Origin: DATKEJ01 sp963768715
GTDB taxonomy: Bacteria; Bacteroidota; Rhodothermia; Rhodothermales; DATKEJ01
Direction: 5' to 3'
Assembly: GCA_963768715.1 (NCBI GenBank)
Contig: CAVYJC010000008.1
Location: forward strand, 62,001-126,000
DNA: 64,000 bases
Within the stretch, counting starts at the first letter, position 1. Each line of letters begins with the position of its first letter. The position numbers and the translations under genes are program-made. The notes under the pieces were generated by a model, which searched no databases, was not told the origin of the DNA, and saw only the letters and a list, made by a program, of their open reading frames with translations. This document shows, in pieces, positions 16,308-25,804 of this stretch.

Positions 16308-18221
16308 ATGTTGCAAGGAAACGGACTTAAGGTCCTGACCGTCTCGTTCTTTCTGATTCTTTCGGGCTACTACCTGTACCCGACGATCAGCAACTACAGG
16401 ATTCAGAAGAAGCTTGACTCCATGAGTCAAGAGGAAAAGGCCGCCTACAATCAGGAGAATTTCGGCCATATACAGTGGGTTCGCGAAAAGACTCTCAAAT
16501 TGGGTCTCGACCTGCAGGGCGGCATGCTCGTCGTACTCGAAGTGCGGGTTGATCAGCTCGTTCGCGAGCTGGCGAACGACAAGGACGATGCATTTAGCGA
16601 AGTGATGACGGCGGCGCAGGCGAACGCCACCGCTTCGACTGCGTCGTTTGTCGATGCGTTTGCCGAAGCCTTCACCAGTCGCGATCCGAATGCACGGCTT
16701 TCGCGCTATTTTCGTAACTCCGACAGAGGCATTACCCGTCGTTCGACGAATTCCGAGGTGGTTGCCTACCTAAAAGAGGAGGCCAGCGGTGCCGTCGATC
16801 GAGCCGTCGAGATCATCCGTGATCGGGTTGACCGCTTCGGTGTGACCGAACCGTCGATTCAAAAGCAGGGCACCAGGCGCATCATCGTCGAGCTTCCCGG
16901 TGTCGATGAGCCCGAACGGGTCCGAAAACTTCTTCGAGGTACCGCGCGACTCGAATTTCACCTGATGATCGACCCCCGTGAGATGGCGCCGTTCGTTCAG
17001 GCCGTGATCGACCACTACGAGGAATCAGCGGAGCCGGCCGATACGTCGGCACGCGTCCTCGACGGTCCGCCTCCGGCCGATTCGGCGGCAGCGGATACCG
17101 GGGCTTCCGATTCGACCTTCGACGTGGCCGAGCTCTTGGATCAGGAAAACGAGGACAAGGGCTCGACGAACAAGCTGCTCGACATTTTTAGACCTTACGG
17201 ACAGGACGTCATCGTTGGTTCGGCCTTTGCCCAGGACACGGCGAAAGTGATGAAGATGCTGATGGCGCCTGAGGTGGCCAATCTTCTTCCGCGCGACGTC
17301 GAGATTCTGTGGACGGCAAATCCTGTCAATACAACCGAGGACGGCCACCAGGAGTTTTTTGCGCTGGGCGTGAGGAAGACGGTTGAGCTGACTGGAGACG
17401 TCATCACCGAGGCGACAGCCAACTTTGATCAGATCAGCAACCAACCGAAAGTCTCGATCACGATGAACTCGGACGGGGCCAGGACCTGGTCGAGGCTCAC
17501 GGGCGCCAATGTTGGCAAGAAGATTGCCATTGTGCTCGACAACGTGGTCTACTCGTATCCGAACGTGAATGAGAAGATCAGTGGCGGGCGTTCGGAGATA
17601 TCCGGGCTCGATTCGTTTGAAGAGGCCAAAGACGTTGTAACCGTGCTCAAATCAGGGGCCTTGCCGGCGCCGGTCGACATTGAGGCCGAGGAGACGGTTG
17701 GGCCGAGTCTTGGCGCTGCCTCCATCCGCGCCGGTACGATTTCGCTGATTCTCGGATTGACGCTGGTAGTCGTCTTCATGATCATGTACTACCAGACTGC
17801 CGGTTTCGTAGCCGACCTGGCGTTGTTCCTCAACATCCTGTTTATCTTTGGAATCCTGGCCGGATTTCAGGCGACACTGACGCTCCCGGGTATTGCAGGT
17901 ATCGTGTTGACCATCGGTATGGCTGTCGATGCGAACGTACTCATCTTTGAACGAGTCCGTGAGGAACAAGCGACCGGGAAGACGCTCAAGGCGGCGATTT
18001 CCGGTGGGTATTCCAATGCCCTGAGCGCCATCCTCGACGCCAATATTACCACGTTCCTCGTCGGAGCTATCCTCTACTCGTTCGGAAAGGGTCCCATTCA
18101 GGGATTCGCCGTGACCTTGATGGCGGGCATCATCTCGTCACTGTTCACAGCGATCTTTGTCACGCGGATCGTCTTCGACTGGATGGTCGGCAAGCGACGA
18201 ATGCACGTTTCCTACGGTTGA
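16308..18221 (+). CDS. secD: Protein translocase subunit SecD
   Basis: A 637-aa membrane protein. The start at 16308 gives MLQGNGLKVLTVSFFLILSG, the first membrane helix; earlier in-frame starts overlap the previous gene. It has the P1 hallmarks LGLDLQGGMLVVLEV and RVDRFGVTEPSIQKQGTRRIIVELPG. The C-terminal five-helix domain includes FMIMYYQTAGFVAD and GMAVDANVLIFERVREE, the proton-relay region. A roughly 60-residue acidic, low-complexity insert (about residues 245-305) lies in the periplasmic part. With SecF it uses the proton gradient to pull proteins through SecYEG. secF follows after 58 bases. Confidence 0.95.
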   Translation: MLQGNGLKVLTVSFFLILSGYYLYPTISNYRIQKKLDSMSQEEKAAYNQENFGHIQWVREKTLKLGLDLQGGMLVVLEVRVDQLVRELANDKDDAFSEVMTAAQANATASTASFVDAFAEAFTSRDPNARLSRYFRNSDRGITRRSTNSEVVAYLKEEASGAVDRAVEIIRDRVDRFGVTEPSIQKQGTRRIIVELPGVDEPERVRKLLRGTARLEFHLMIDPREMAPFVQAVIDHYEESAEPADTSARVLDGPPPADSAAADTGASDSTFDVAELLDQENEDKGSTNKLLDIFRPYGQDVIVGSAFAQDTAKVMKMLMAPEVANLLPRDVEILWTANPVNTTEDGHQEFFALGVRKTVELTGDVITEATANFDQISNQPKVSITMNSDGARTWSRLTGANVGKKIAIVLDNVVYSYPNVNEKISGGRSEISGLDSFEEAKDVVTVLKSGALPAPVDIEAEETVGPSLGAASIRAGTISLILGLTLVVVFMIMYYQTAGFVADLALFLNILFIFGILAGFQATLTLPGIAGIVLTIGMAVDANVLIFERVREEQATGKTLKAAISGGYSNALSAILDANITTFLVGAILYSFGKGPIQGFAVTLMAGIISSLFTAIFVTRIVFDWMVGKRRMHVSYG

Positions 18222-18279
18222 AAATCCGGCGACTGTTGCATGATGCGTTATCGCACATCGCCATACAGACATTACAGAC

Positions 18280-19194
18280 ATGCGCATATTTGAAAACGCC
18301 AACTACGGTTTCACCACGAACTGGACGAAGGCCTTCTTCTTCTCCGCCAGCCTCATCGTTATAAGTCTGGTCGGGCTCGTGACAAGAGGCATCACGCTGG
18401 GCATCGATTTCCTGGGTGGAAGCGAGTTCATCATTCAGACCGCCACGCCGCTCGACGTGTCGGCAGTCAGGGGAGACTTGGAAGAATCGCTCGGGATGGC
18501 TCCCGAGGTGAAACTCTACGGATCTCCGACCACGATTCTTGTACGTTCGGCCGTCGGCGGCGACATCAACGATATCGAATCGAAGGTCCTGCAGACAATC
18601 GCGTCCTCGTATCCTGATTCGAACCCGGAAATCGAGAAGACAGATTCTGTTGGGCCTCGGTTTGCGGAGGACCTCAAGAGGGGGGCGTTCCTTTCGGTTC
18701 TGTTCGCCCTCGTGGTGATCTTCATCTACATCATGGTTCGTTTCGAGTGGCGGTTCGGCGTGGGCGCCGTTGTCGCGCTCGCCCATGACGTCACGATTAC
18801 GCTCGGGCTGTTCGCGCTGCTTCATGATCTTGTGCCGTTCTCACTGCAGATCGACCAGGCCATCATCGCTGCGTTTCTGACTATCGTCGGCTACTCGCTG
18901 AACGACACCGTGGTGGTATTCGACAGAATCAGGGAGTATGCCGCCGTGTTCAAGACCGAGGCGTATGAGGTCGTAGTAAACAAGTCGATCAACAGCACGC
19001 TGAGCCGAACTATCATCACCTCGGGCACGACGCTCATCGTGATGGTAGTCCTCTTCGTGACTGGTGGAGAGGTCCTGCGCGGGTTTGCATTTGCTCTCAT
19101 AGTTGGTATCTTGATCGGCACCTATTCATCCATTTTTGTGGCCGCTCCGGTTGTGCTTCAGTTGCGCTCAGCTGGTCGGAAGCAGTCTCGCTGA
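18280..19194 (+). CDS. secF: Protein translocase subunit SecF
   Basis: The 304-aa partner of SecD shows the family start MRIFENANYGF, the periplasmic piece LGIDFLGGSEFIIQT, and the helices FIYIMVRFEWRFGVGAVVALAHDV and VGYSLNDTVVVFDRIREY, which carry the conserved Asn/Asp of the proton pathway. It ends with GILIGTYSSIFVAAPVVL. SecD and SecF are separate genes here, whereas many Bacteroidota carry a fused SecDF. It is followed after 27 bases by the STAS gene. Confidence 0.95.
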   Translation: MRIFENANYGFTTNWTKAFFFSASLIVISLVGLVTRGITLGIDFLGGSEFIIQTATPLDVSAVRGDLEESLGMAPEVKLYGSPTTILVRSAVGGDINDIESKVLQTIASSYPDSNPEIEKTDSVGPRFAEDLKRGAFLSVLFALVVIFIYIMVRFEWRFGVGAVVALAHDVTITLGLFALLHDLVPFSLQIDQAIIAAFLTIVGYSLNDTVVVFDRIREYAAVFKTEAYEVVVNKSINSTLSRTIITSGTTLIVMVVLFVTGGEVLRGFAFALIVGILIGTYSSIFVAAPVVLQLRSAGRKQSR

Positions 19195-19221
19195 AAAGAG
19201 TCGTTCAAAGGAGTTACCTGA

Positions 19222-19581
19222 ATGAATTTCAAGGTTGAGGAACGGTACAACGCCGTTGTCATCGAGTTGAAGGGAAATGTGATGGGCGGGCCGGACGGAG
19301 CCAGCTTGCTGGATTCGCTTCGGGAGTTGAAGGATAACGGTAAGAACAACGTCGTTGTCGACCTTTCGAAGGTCAAGTTCATGAATTCGAGTGGACTGGG
19401 CATGCTGATCAGTGCCATGACGACTATGCGGAATGCCGGGGGCGACCTTCGGCTGGCCAACGTAGCAGATCGCATTCGCTCGCTGCTCATGATTACCAAA
19501 TTGATTACCGTCTTCAAGCATTATGAGTCAGTCGGTCAGGCGGCTGAGAGCTTCGACGCCGACCCACCGGCGGGTGCCTGA
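19222..19581 (+). CDS. STAS-domain anti-anti-sigma factor (SpoIIAA/RsbV-like)
   Basis: A 119-aa single STAS domain. The phospho-acceptor loop KVKFMNSSGLGMLISAM carries Ser56/Ser57, and the strand VVVDLSKVKF before it is typical. Unphosphorylated forms bind an anti-sigma kinase and free its sigma factor; similar proteins also act in c-di-GMP or phosphatase networks. No RsbW-type kinase or PP2C phosphatase is visible in the window, so its partner lies elsewhere. It directly follows secF. Confidence 0.88.
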   Translation: MNFKVEERYNAVVIELKGNVMGGPDGASLLDSLRELKDNGKNNVVVDLSKVKFMNSSGLGMLISAMTTMRNAGGDLRLANVADRIRSLLMITKLITVFKHYESVGQAAESFDADPPAGA

Positions 19582-19612
19582 ATCGACGAAGTTATAGTTT
19601 CGTATCAGACTG

Positions 19613-19638
19613 AAGGCGGCGGGGGTCCTCGTCGCCTT
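19613..19638 (+). terminator. Hairpin between STAS gene and purA
   Basis: AAGGCGGCG pairs with CGTCGCCTT (9 bp including one G-U) around an 8-base loop, 32 bases after the STAS stop codon. Only a weak T-containing tail follows, so it may attenuate rather than fully end the secDF-STAS transcript. Confidence 0.4.
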
Positions 19639-19670
19639 TGTCGTGTGGTAAAAGGATTGACCGACTGAGC

Positions 19671-20951
19671 ATGCCCGTATCTGTTGTCATAGGAGCCCAG
19701 TGGGGCGACGAAGGGAAAGGCAAGATTGCCGACCTGATGGGGGCGGACGTTGACGTCGTAGCCCGCTATCAGGGCGGCGCCAATGCAGGCCATACTATTT
19801 GCTGGGATGATGAGACCTTCGTTCTTCATCTCGTACCGTCCGGCATCTTCAACACCGGCGTCGACTGCGTGATCGGCAACGGGGTGGTTATCGATCCGGC
19901 GGCGCTCATCGAAGAGATCCGGATGATCAAGGAAAAAGGTTTCGATCCGGAAGGCCGACTCTTCATTTCCCATCATGCACACCTGATCATGCCCTATCAC
20001 AAGGCGCTCGATCAGGCAAAGGAACGTTATCTCGATGCCGGCGCCATTGGCACGACCGGTCGGGGTATCGGCCCCGCATACGTGGATAAGTACGGCCGGG
20101 CGGGCATTCGTGTGGTTGATCTGCTCGACAGGGATACGCTCCATCGGAAACTCCGATGGAATATCGAGGAGAAGAATGCTGTGCTCAGGAGCATCTATGG
20201 GGCGGAGGGGCTCGACGTCGACAAGATTATTGAAGAGTACGTCGCATTCGACGAACTCATCGATCCTTACGTTAAAGACACGACCTACTTCCTCAATGAT
20301 GCGCTTGCGCAGGGGAAGCAGGTGCTGGCTGAAGGCGCCCAGGGATCCCTCCTCGACGTGGATTTCGGAACCTATCCGTTCGTTACTTCGAGCCATCCTA
20401 CCGTTGGCGGCTGCTGCACCGGCCTCGGCATCCCGCCCTCCAGCATCGAGCGCGTCGTGGGCATTGTCAAGGCTTACACCACACGCGTCGGCAACGGTCC
20501 GTTTCCGACCGAACTCCTCGACGAAACGGGTGAAAAGCTGCGCAAGCTCGGACACGAATTCGGCGCCACGACCGGCCGACCACGACGTTGCGGGTGGCTG
20601 GACCTCGTTGCGCTGCGTTACGCCGTCATGATCAACGGAATGACCGAAGTCGCAATCACAAAGCTCGACGTGCTCAATACGCTCGACGAGATCCGTGTTG
20701 CTACTCACTATCGGATTGACGGGAAGACGACCGACCGCTTCGCGAGCGACTTCGACAAACTGGATCGAGCGGAACCGGTGTACCGGACCTTCGAAGGCTG
20801 GAGCTCAGGAATCGAGTCCATTCGCACCTGGGATGACCTCCCGCGCCAAGTGAAGGAATACCTCGGTTTCGTGTCGGATGCGATAGGCGTACCCATACGG
20901 TACGTCTCGACGGGGCCGCGCCGCAGCGAAACAATTTCGCTGGATTCGTAG
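19671..20951 (+). CDS. purA: Adenylosuccinate synthetase
   Basis: A 426-aa enzyme. The start at 19671 gives MPVSVVIGAQWGDEGKGKIAD, which includes the catalytic Asp and the glycine-rich GTP/IMP loop. Other sites are YQGGANAGHTI (catalytic His), GTTGRGIGPAYVDK, EGAQGSLLDVDFGTYPFVTSS, and the GTP base site TKLDVLNTLDEI. It joins aspartate to IMP using GTP, the first step from IMP to AMP. Normal length, no oddities. It stands between a STAS gene and a histidine kinase, probably with its own promoter after the hairpin. Confidence 0.97.
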   Translation: MPVSVVIGAQWGDEGKGKIADLMGADVDVVARYQGGANAGHTICWDDETFVLHLVPSGIFNTGVDCVIGNGVVIDPAALIEEIRMIKEKGFDPEGRLFISHHAHLIMPYHKALDQAKERYLDAGAIGTTGRGIGPAYVDKYGRAGIRVVDLLDRDTLHRKLRWNIEEKNAVLRSIYGAEGLDVDKIIEEYVAFDELIDPYVKDTTYFLNDALAQGKQVLAEGAQGSLLDVDFGTYPFVTSSHPTVGGCCTGLGIPPSSIERVVGIVKAYTTRVGNGPFPTELLDETGEKLRKLGHEFGATTGRPRRCGWLDLVALRYAVMINGMTEVAITKLDVLNTLDEIRVATHYRIDGKTTDRFASDFDKLDRAEPVYRTFEGWSSGIESIRTWDDLPRQVKEYLGFVSDAIGVPIRYVSTGPRRSETISLDS

Positions 20952-21014
20952 TCGGTTTGCCTCGGACCGCCGCCGCTAACCCGGCGTTTCTCATCATCCT
21001 CTCCCGAGGCGGAC

Positions 21015-22337
21015 ATGACCCCATACTCCTCAACGGTCAAGCTGAAGCTTGGTCTAATCGTTGCTGCCGTCATCATCGCGCTGGCCTCCCTATGGTATTC
21101 GAACCAGCTTGCGAACCGGATTCATGACAGGGAGCTCGACTACGTGCGACTGTGGACAAGCGCACTCGAATACCAGTATGAATCGCAGGCAACCTCGATC
21201 AACCCGTACCAGGAATTATTCGTTCAGCTCGAGCAAGCCGTTCGCGACGGCAAGCTGGCAGATTCCGGCCTCGAACGCCAGCAGCTCATCCAGGCCTTGC
21301 GATGGGCGCGCTCCATGCCCCCGCCTGGTGAAACAATATTCGTCTCGAACGAAATTGTCATCCCGAACCGATTCGAGGTGCCGACCATTGTCACCGATAC
21401 GACAGGCGACCAAATCGTCTCCTTCCGGAATACGAGACTGGATACCGTCGTCACAGCGGCGGATTCTGCCGAGATTCGCTCTATTGCAGCCGATCTCGAC
21501 AAGGAGTATCGACCGCTTCGAATTAATCTCGCCATCGGCCCGTATCGCCTCGCCCAGGTCGTCCACTATGGCGAATCGAGCCTCGTAAAACAACTCCGCT
21601 ACTTCCCGACGGTACAGCTATTCTTCTTCGCCCTCTTTGTGTTCGTGGGCTACATGGGATTCTCCCACGTGCGCCGCAACGAACAGAGTAATCTGTGGGT
21701 CGGCATGGCGAAGGAGGCGGCCCATCAGTTGGGGACACCCATTTCGAGCATGCTGGGATGGATCGAAATGCTTCGCCTGAAGGGGGGTGAAACCAGCCAG
21801 CGCGTTGCCACGGAGCTCGAGCGCGACGTGCAGCGGCTCGAACGTGTAGCTAGCAGATTTTCGAAGATCGGCTCGAGACCGGTCCTCGATGTCACGAAGG
21901 TTGGTCCGGTCGTCCAGTCCGTCTGCGACTACATGGGTCGTCGGATCTCAGCCGATGCGGGTCCGAAGCTCGTCGTCGACGTCCCCGACGAACTCGTCGC
22001 CCCGCTGAATGTGGAGTTGTTCGAATGGGTCGTGGAGAACCTCCTGAAGAACTCGCTGGATGCCATCGAAGAAGATGGGGGTATGATCGAGGTGACGGGT
22101 CGGACCGACGGCCGGTCTGTCGTCGTGGACATCAAGGACAACGGAAAGGGAATCGAGCTGGTGAACTCGAAGAATATCTTCAGGCCGGGCTACAGTACGA
22201 AGAAGCGGGGTTGGGGACTTGGGTTAAGCCTGGCCAAGCGCATCATCGAGGACTACCACGGCGGCGTGCTGAGTCTTGCGTCGTCGAAACCCGGCGAGGG
22301 GACAACGTTTCGGATCAGGTTACCCCTGGGGGATTGA
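21015..22337 (+). CDS. Membrane sensor histidine kinase
   Basis: A 440-aa kinase with one N-terminal helix (about residues 8-28), an extracytoplasmic sensor of about 160 residues with no recognised fold, and a second helix (VQLFFFALFVFVGYMGF). The H-box-like segment MAKEAAHQLGTPISSMLGWIEML and a HATPase domain follow (VVENLLKNSLDAIEEDGG as N box, DNGKGI as G1, GWGLGLSLAKRII as G2). It should autophosphorylate on the His of AAHQLGTP. No response regulator is adjacent, so it is an orphan here. Its 3' end overlaps the oppositely oriented membrane-protein gene by 18 bases. Confidence 0.9.
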   Translation: MTPYSSTVKLKLGLIVAAVIIALASLWYSNQLANRIHDRELDYVRLWTSALEYQYESQATSINPYQELFVQLEQAVRDGKLADSGLERQQLIQALRWARSMPPPGETIFVSNEIVIPNRFEVPTIVTDTTGDQIVSFRNTRLDTVVTAADSAEIRSIAADLDKEYRPLRINLAIGPYRLAQVVHYGESSLVKQLRYFPTVQLFFFALFVFVGYMGFSHVRRNEQSNLWVGMAKEAAHQLGTPISSMLGWIEMLRLKGGETSQRVATELERDVQRLERVASRFSKIGSRPVLDVTKVGPVVQSVCDYMGRRISADAGPKLVVDVPDELVAPLNVELFEWVVENLLKNSLDAIEEDGGMIEVTGRTDGRSVVVDIKDNGKGIELVNSKNIFRPGYSTKKRGWGLGLSLAKRIIEDYHGGVLSLASSKPGEGTTFRIRLPLGD

Positions 22338-22943
22338 CTCCGGCTGCTGTATACGGGGGATCAGACGCCCAGCGCCTTTTTCTGCAATGACGACGAAGAT
22401 GTCATCGCCTGATCGCCAGAGCACGACTTCGCGATCGTCGGACGAACTGACCACGGCAAAGGATTGATCCTGCTCGAGCTCTTGACGGACGGATCTGTCG
22501 AGAAAGACCGCCCCCGAGATCTTGTCGAGCATGGCGTAATTCAGCACGAGCGCTTTGCTGATGTCGCCCTCGGGATCGTCGTACGTAACGACGGGGATCC
22601 TGACGTTCCTGTCGGCATCCCACGTGCCGACTCCGACGATCCTGGCGCCGCTGATGTTCGGAACGAGGAGACGATAGCCCAACTCTGCGCGAAGAATATC
22701 CTCGATTTGTTCAGGTTGAGACGTCTCGAGCAGGGGTTTAGGCTTAATTGTTTCCGAGCCGACGAGGCCGACGAGATTGGTGGCATCCTTCTGATACGGT
22801 CGTCCGGCCAGGATATACGCAACCATTCCGATGGTCAGCACCATCAGAATCGCCGTCATGGCTCGCTTCGTCCGTGACGGCGGATGGTCCCCCGTGTCGT
22901 GGATCGTCATATGCCGGGGAGCTTCATGAGGCGTTGGTTCCAT
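22320..22943 (-). CDS. Uncharacterised single-pass membrane protein, 207 aa
   Basis: A basic N-terminus (PPSRTKRAM) is followed by one membrane helix (AILMVLTIGMVAYILAG, about residues 30-47) and a roughly 150-residue extracytoplasmic domain rich in short beta strands (RLLVPNISGARIVGVGTWDADRNVRIPVVTYDD). A second start at 22910 is possible. The topology and C-terminal domain recall the outer domains of transmembrane anti-sigma factors, but there is no zinc finger and no sigma factor beside it. The gene starts 6 bases after the SAM hydrolase stop, so they form an operon. Confidence 0.65.
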   Translation of the reverse strand: MEPTPHEAPRHMTIHDTGDHPPSRTKRAMTAILMVLTIGMVAYILAGRPYQKDATNLVGLVGSETIKPKPLLETSQPEQIEDILRAELGYRLLVPNISGARIVGVGTWDADRNVRIPVVTYDDPEGDISKALVLNYAMLDKISGAVFLDRSVRQELEQDQSFAVVSSSDDREVVLWRSGDDIFVVIAEKGAGRLIPRIQQPESIPQG

Positions 22944-22949
22944 AGCGGA

Positions 22950-23777
22950 CTATTCGGAGAACACGATGTTAATGGGATCGCCCTTTCTAATGCTGAGCAG
23001 CCGTGCGGCGTTTCCACGGTTGATCGCCACTTCGAGGAATCCCGAACTCCCGAACAGGAGAATCGGCTCGCCTGCCGTGGCGTCGTCATATGTACGACTC
23101 AAGCCTTCGAGAATAGAGGTTCCGACATAACACTTCGGTGAGCGCTGCCGGTCGAAGTTCTCGTAAACGTTGCGGGAAATATTCGTGATGCAATTGCCGT
23201 AGTGATCGATCTGTACAATCCATCCCTGGAGCCCCTGATCGTCGGCGAATGGCGTGGCCCAGCGTAAACGCATGATGTTTGAGGTCGGCGTGCCGACTTG
23301 TTCGAGTTTTGCTCCGGATGCGAGATGGGCCGCAACGGAGGCGAAGATGTCGCGTCCGTGAAAAGTGGAGCTGGGGTTGGATACGTACCAGTATTCCGGT
23401 TTGTCGAGAAGGACCGCACTGCCCGTCCATCCCTCGCCATTCCCTGAGCTCAGCAACGTGAAGAGACCGTTGTCGGCGCCGACGAAGAATTGGCCGTTCA
23501 ACTCAGCGGCGAGGGCGTTTCTGCCCGTCCCGACTCCCGGGTCGACCACCACCAGATGCACAGTGCCTTTCGGGAAGTGCCATGCGGCATTCTGAACGAC
23601 GAATGCCGCCTCCATGACATCCTGCGCTCCGATCTCATGGGAGATGTCGACGAGCCGAAGCGTGGGGTCAATCGATAGAATGACGCCTTTCATCGTCGCT
23701 ACGTAGGCGTCGCGATTACCAAAATCGGATGTGAGCGTAATGATTCCAGACACTGAGATGGGCAGGTTTTCCGCCAC
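22950..23777 (-). CDS. SAM hydroxide adenosyltransferase (SAM hydrolase, DUF62)
   Basis: The 275-aa product carries the family blocks ITLTSDFGNRDAYVATMKGV, VDISHEI, HLVVVDPGVGTGRNALAAE and FVGADNGLFTLL, and the C-terminal GNCITNIS segment. This family splits S-adenosylmethionine into adenosine and methionine with water; a few members use chloride or fluoride. Halogenases carry a distinct 20-residue insertion that I do not see, so hydrolase is the better call. The gene is followed by a membrane protein of unknown role and is divergent from yraN. Confidence 0.9.
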   Translation of the reverse strand: MAENLPISVSGIITLTSDFGNRDAYVATMKGVILSIDPTLRLVDISHEIGAQDVMEAAFVVQNAAWHFPKGTVHLVVVDPGVGTGRNALAAELNGQFFVGADNGLFTLLSSGNGEGWTGSAVLLDKPEYWYVSNPSSTFHGRDIFASVAAHLASGAKLEQVGTPTSNIMRLRWATPFADDQGLQGWIVQIDHYGNCITNISRNVYENFDRQRSPKCYVGTSILEGLSRTYDDATAGEPILLFGSSGFLEVAINRGNAARLLSIRKGDPINIVFSE

Positions 23778-23942
23778 GAAGATGCATGGACAAAAGCTAA
23801 AGACTGTCCGCTTCGAAGTCCAAATCGAGCCACCGGATCGGACGAGGGTCTAATCTCGAAGTTACGGTTTTGATTCGCCAGGTGTCTTTAGGGAGGAATG
23901 AACGAATTATGTCGTCCTGCCGAGTCGGCTCAAATTGAATCA

Positions 23943-24335
23943 ATGCGGTCTCACGAACTTGGAGAGAAGGGGGAGGACATCGTGGCGGAGTATCTGCAAG
24001 CCAACGGCTACGAGATCCTGGCGCGACGGTACAAACGACGCGGCGGGGAAATCGATGTCGTCTGCTGCCTCCGGGAGCGAAACGATATTACACTTCTCGT
24101 TTTTGTGGAGGTGAAGACGAGGCGCCCAACTCAGTGGGGACGTCCCGAGCAGGCTGTATCAAAGCAGAAAATGGGACGGATTTATCGTACTGCCAGAATC
24201 TACGTGCACGAGCACAAGCTGACAGAAGTGCTTTGCCGCTTCGATGTGATGGCCGTCTACTGGATCAACGGCCGGCTCGAAATCGATCATTTCGAGGAAG
24301 CTTTCGGTTTGGGAGAGTTGATGGACATGGACTAG
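23943..24335 (+). CDS. YraN family (UPF0102) nuclease-fold protein
   Basis: With the start at 23943 (MRSHELGEKGEDIVAEYLQANGYEIL) the protein is 130 aa, the family size; an ATG at 23898 would add 15 residues. The restriction-endonuclease-like core is intact: GEDIVAEYL, RRGGEIDVVC (catalytic Asp), and FVEVKTRR (E-x-K). It is usually placed near rnhB or ribosomal genes; its function is thought to lie in DNA or RNA processing but is not proven. It converges with the SpoIID-like gene with only 4 bases between the stops. Confidence 0.9.
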   Translation: MRSHELGEKGEDIVAEYLQANGYEILARRYKRRGGEIDVVCCLRERNDITLLVFVEVKTRRPTQWGRPEQAVSKQKMGRIYRTARIYVHEHKLTEVLCRFDVMAVYWINGRLEIDHFEEAFGLGELMDMD

Positions 24336-24339
24336 ACCA

Positions 24340-25722
24340 TCACCAACCGACCCGTCGACCCGTCAATTTGGGCGAGACGGCCGCCGGATGCGCGTCTTTC
24401 TTTGCTTTCGCCGCTTTTTTCACTTGCGGCTCTTTCTTCGCAGGCTTCTGTTTCTTTTCGGTGGCGGGCGGTTCGTCCCGGGTTGACTTTTCAACTCTTG
24501 CCGGATTCGCCAATGCGGCTGCAGCGACCGGCGGTTCAGACTCGTAGCCCTCGATCTTCACGTCCTGGTAATAGAAATGGAGGATGTCCTTATAGCTGCG
24601 GCCCTCTCGAGCCTGTTCGGCAGCGCCCCACTGGCACAGTCCAACGCCGTGGCCCAGGCCCTTGCCTGTGAAATGGTAGGAATCGCCGTCCTTATTGAAA
24701 TCGAACAGCGTGCTCTTGACGGAGGCGGACCCGAATCGGTTGTTCACGGCGACCCGGAAACTCTGGGCCGTGATGTCGAGATCGTCGCCTTTGGCTTTGA
24801 GTCTGACGGCAGTGACGTGTTTGCCGGCGCCACGGTCTGCTATGGAGATGTCTTTGACCTTAACCGAGTACAGACGACTGAGCAGGTCGAGAAGATCTTT
24901 CTTGTTGATTCGGGATTCCCAATGGGCAACCGGGGCATCATGGTCGTATGGATCGTCGCGTCCCCGCAGGTATGGGACGGCTTTGCTCATCCAGACATCC
25001 TCATTGTTTGCCGAGTGACCCCCGCAGTGTGCCGAGTAAACGGCCTCAATGAGCTCTCCCTTGTAGGTGATCGCCATGCCGGTGGTCGCCTTGACGGCGG
25101 CGCGTGCCCCGTCATTCTCCGATGAGACGCCCATGTAGACCTGAGAGCCCGTGTCATCGGTGAGATCGTAGGGGCCCTGGCGCTGGCTCCGAGCGCGCAG
25201 GGCGTAGGTACGGATTACAATCGCCTGGGCTTTCATTCCCTCCGGCTCGGTGAATCCGTATTCCGATGGCAAGACCGAGCTGATGTAGTCGGGAAGAGCT
25301 ACCTCGTTGATTATCAGAAGACTTGGCCGCTCAATGTCGCCGTCCAGGACCAGTTCGATCGAGCCCCGGTAGGTTCGGGTTTCATCGTTGACGGTGACCT
25401 TGATCTCGCCGTTATCCGACCGTACAAACGCTCGCTCGAGCGGGACGTTGCCCGACGTCCACTGCGCACGCAGAAACTCATTCCAGATATCGAACGTGAG
25501 CACCTGCCCGTTGTCGAGCGTAGCGAGAGGACCGGACGAATCGTAAATCGTTAACCCGCCCCCTGTCCCTTCCGAAAGACTTGCTGATTCGATCTGCTTG
25601 CCGGAAAAGAGCCTGACACGGACGGTCTCGTTGGCCTCCGAACTTCCGGCACCCATTATTAAGAGCGCGATCGTTGCGATCGTGCCGAGCCTCCCAAATC
25701 GGTACACCGTCATTCCCTCCAT
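24340..25722 (-). CDS. SpoIID/LytB domain protein (peptidoglycan-acting)
   Basis: A 460-aa secreted protein with signal peptide (TIATIALLIMGAGSSEA), an N-terminal beta region, and the SpoIID core: YISSVLPSEYGFTEPEGMKAQAIVIRTYAL, VYSAHCGGHSANNEDVW and GKGLGHGVGLCQWGAAEQA. The glutamate in LPSE is the catalytic residue in SpoIID, a lytic transglycosylase for stem-less glycan strands. The C-terminus is a Lys/Ala/Pro-rich tail (PATEKKQKPAKKEPQVKKA) that could bind the cell wall. In a Gram-negative it probably remodels septal or bare glycan. An alternative start lies at 25713. Confidence 0.88.
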   Translation of the reverse strand: MEGMTVYRFGRLGTIATIALLIMGAGSSEANETVRVRLFSGKQIESASLSEGTGGGLTIYDSSGPLATLDNGQVLTFDIWNEFLRAQWTSGNVPLERAFVRSDNGEIKVTVNDETRTYRGSIELVLDGDIERPSLLIINEVALPDYISSVLPSEYGFTEPEGMKAQAIVIRTYALRARSQRQGPYDLTDDTGSQVYMGVSSENDGARAAVKATTGMAITYKGELIEAVYSAHCGGHSANNEDVWMSKAVPYLRGRDDPYDHDAPVAHWESRINKKDLLDLLSRLYSVKVKDISIADRGAGKHVTAVRLKAKGDDLDITAQSFRVAVNNRFGSASVKSTLFDFNKDGDSYHFTGKGLGHGVGLCQWGAAEQAREGRSYKDILHFYYQDVKIEGYESEPPVAAAALANPARVEKSTRDEPPATEKKQKPAKKEPQVKKAAKAKKDAHPAAVSPKLTGRRVGW

Positions 25723-25804
25723 TATCCTCGTGCGGGTCGACGCCTCAGCGACCCGGTCCGCCCGTAGATTCCAGGGCGCGTTATTCAGAAACTAAGACTT
25801 TCTC

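Noticed and set aside
22950..23777. SAM-dependent fluorinase or chlorinase
   Set aside because: The halogenase-specific insertion loop is not visible; the general SAM hydrolase blocks are.
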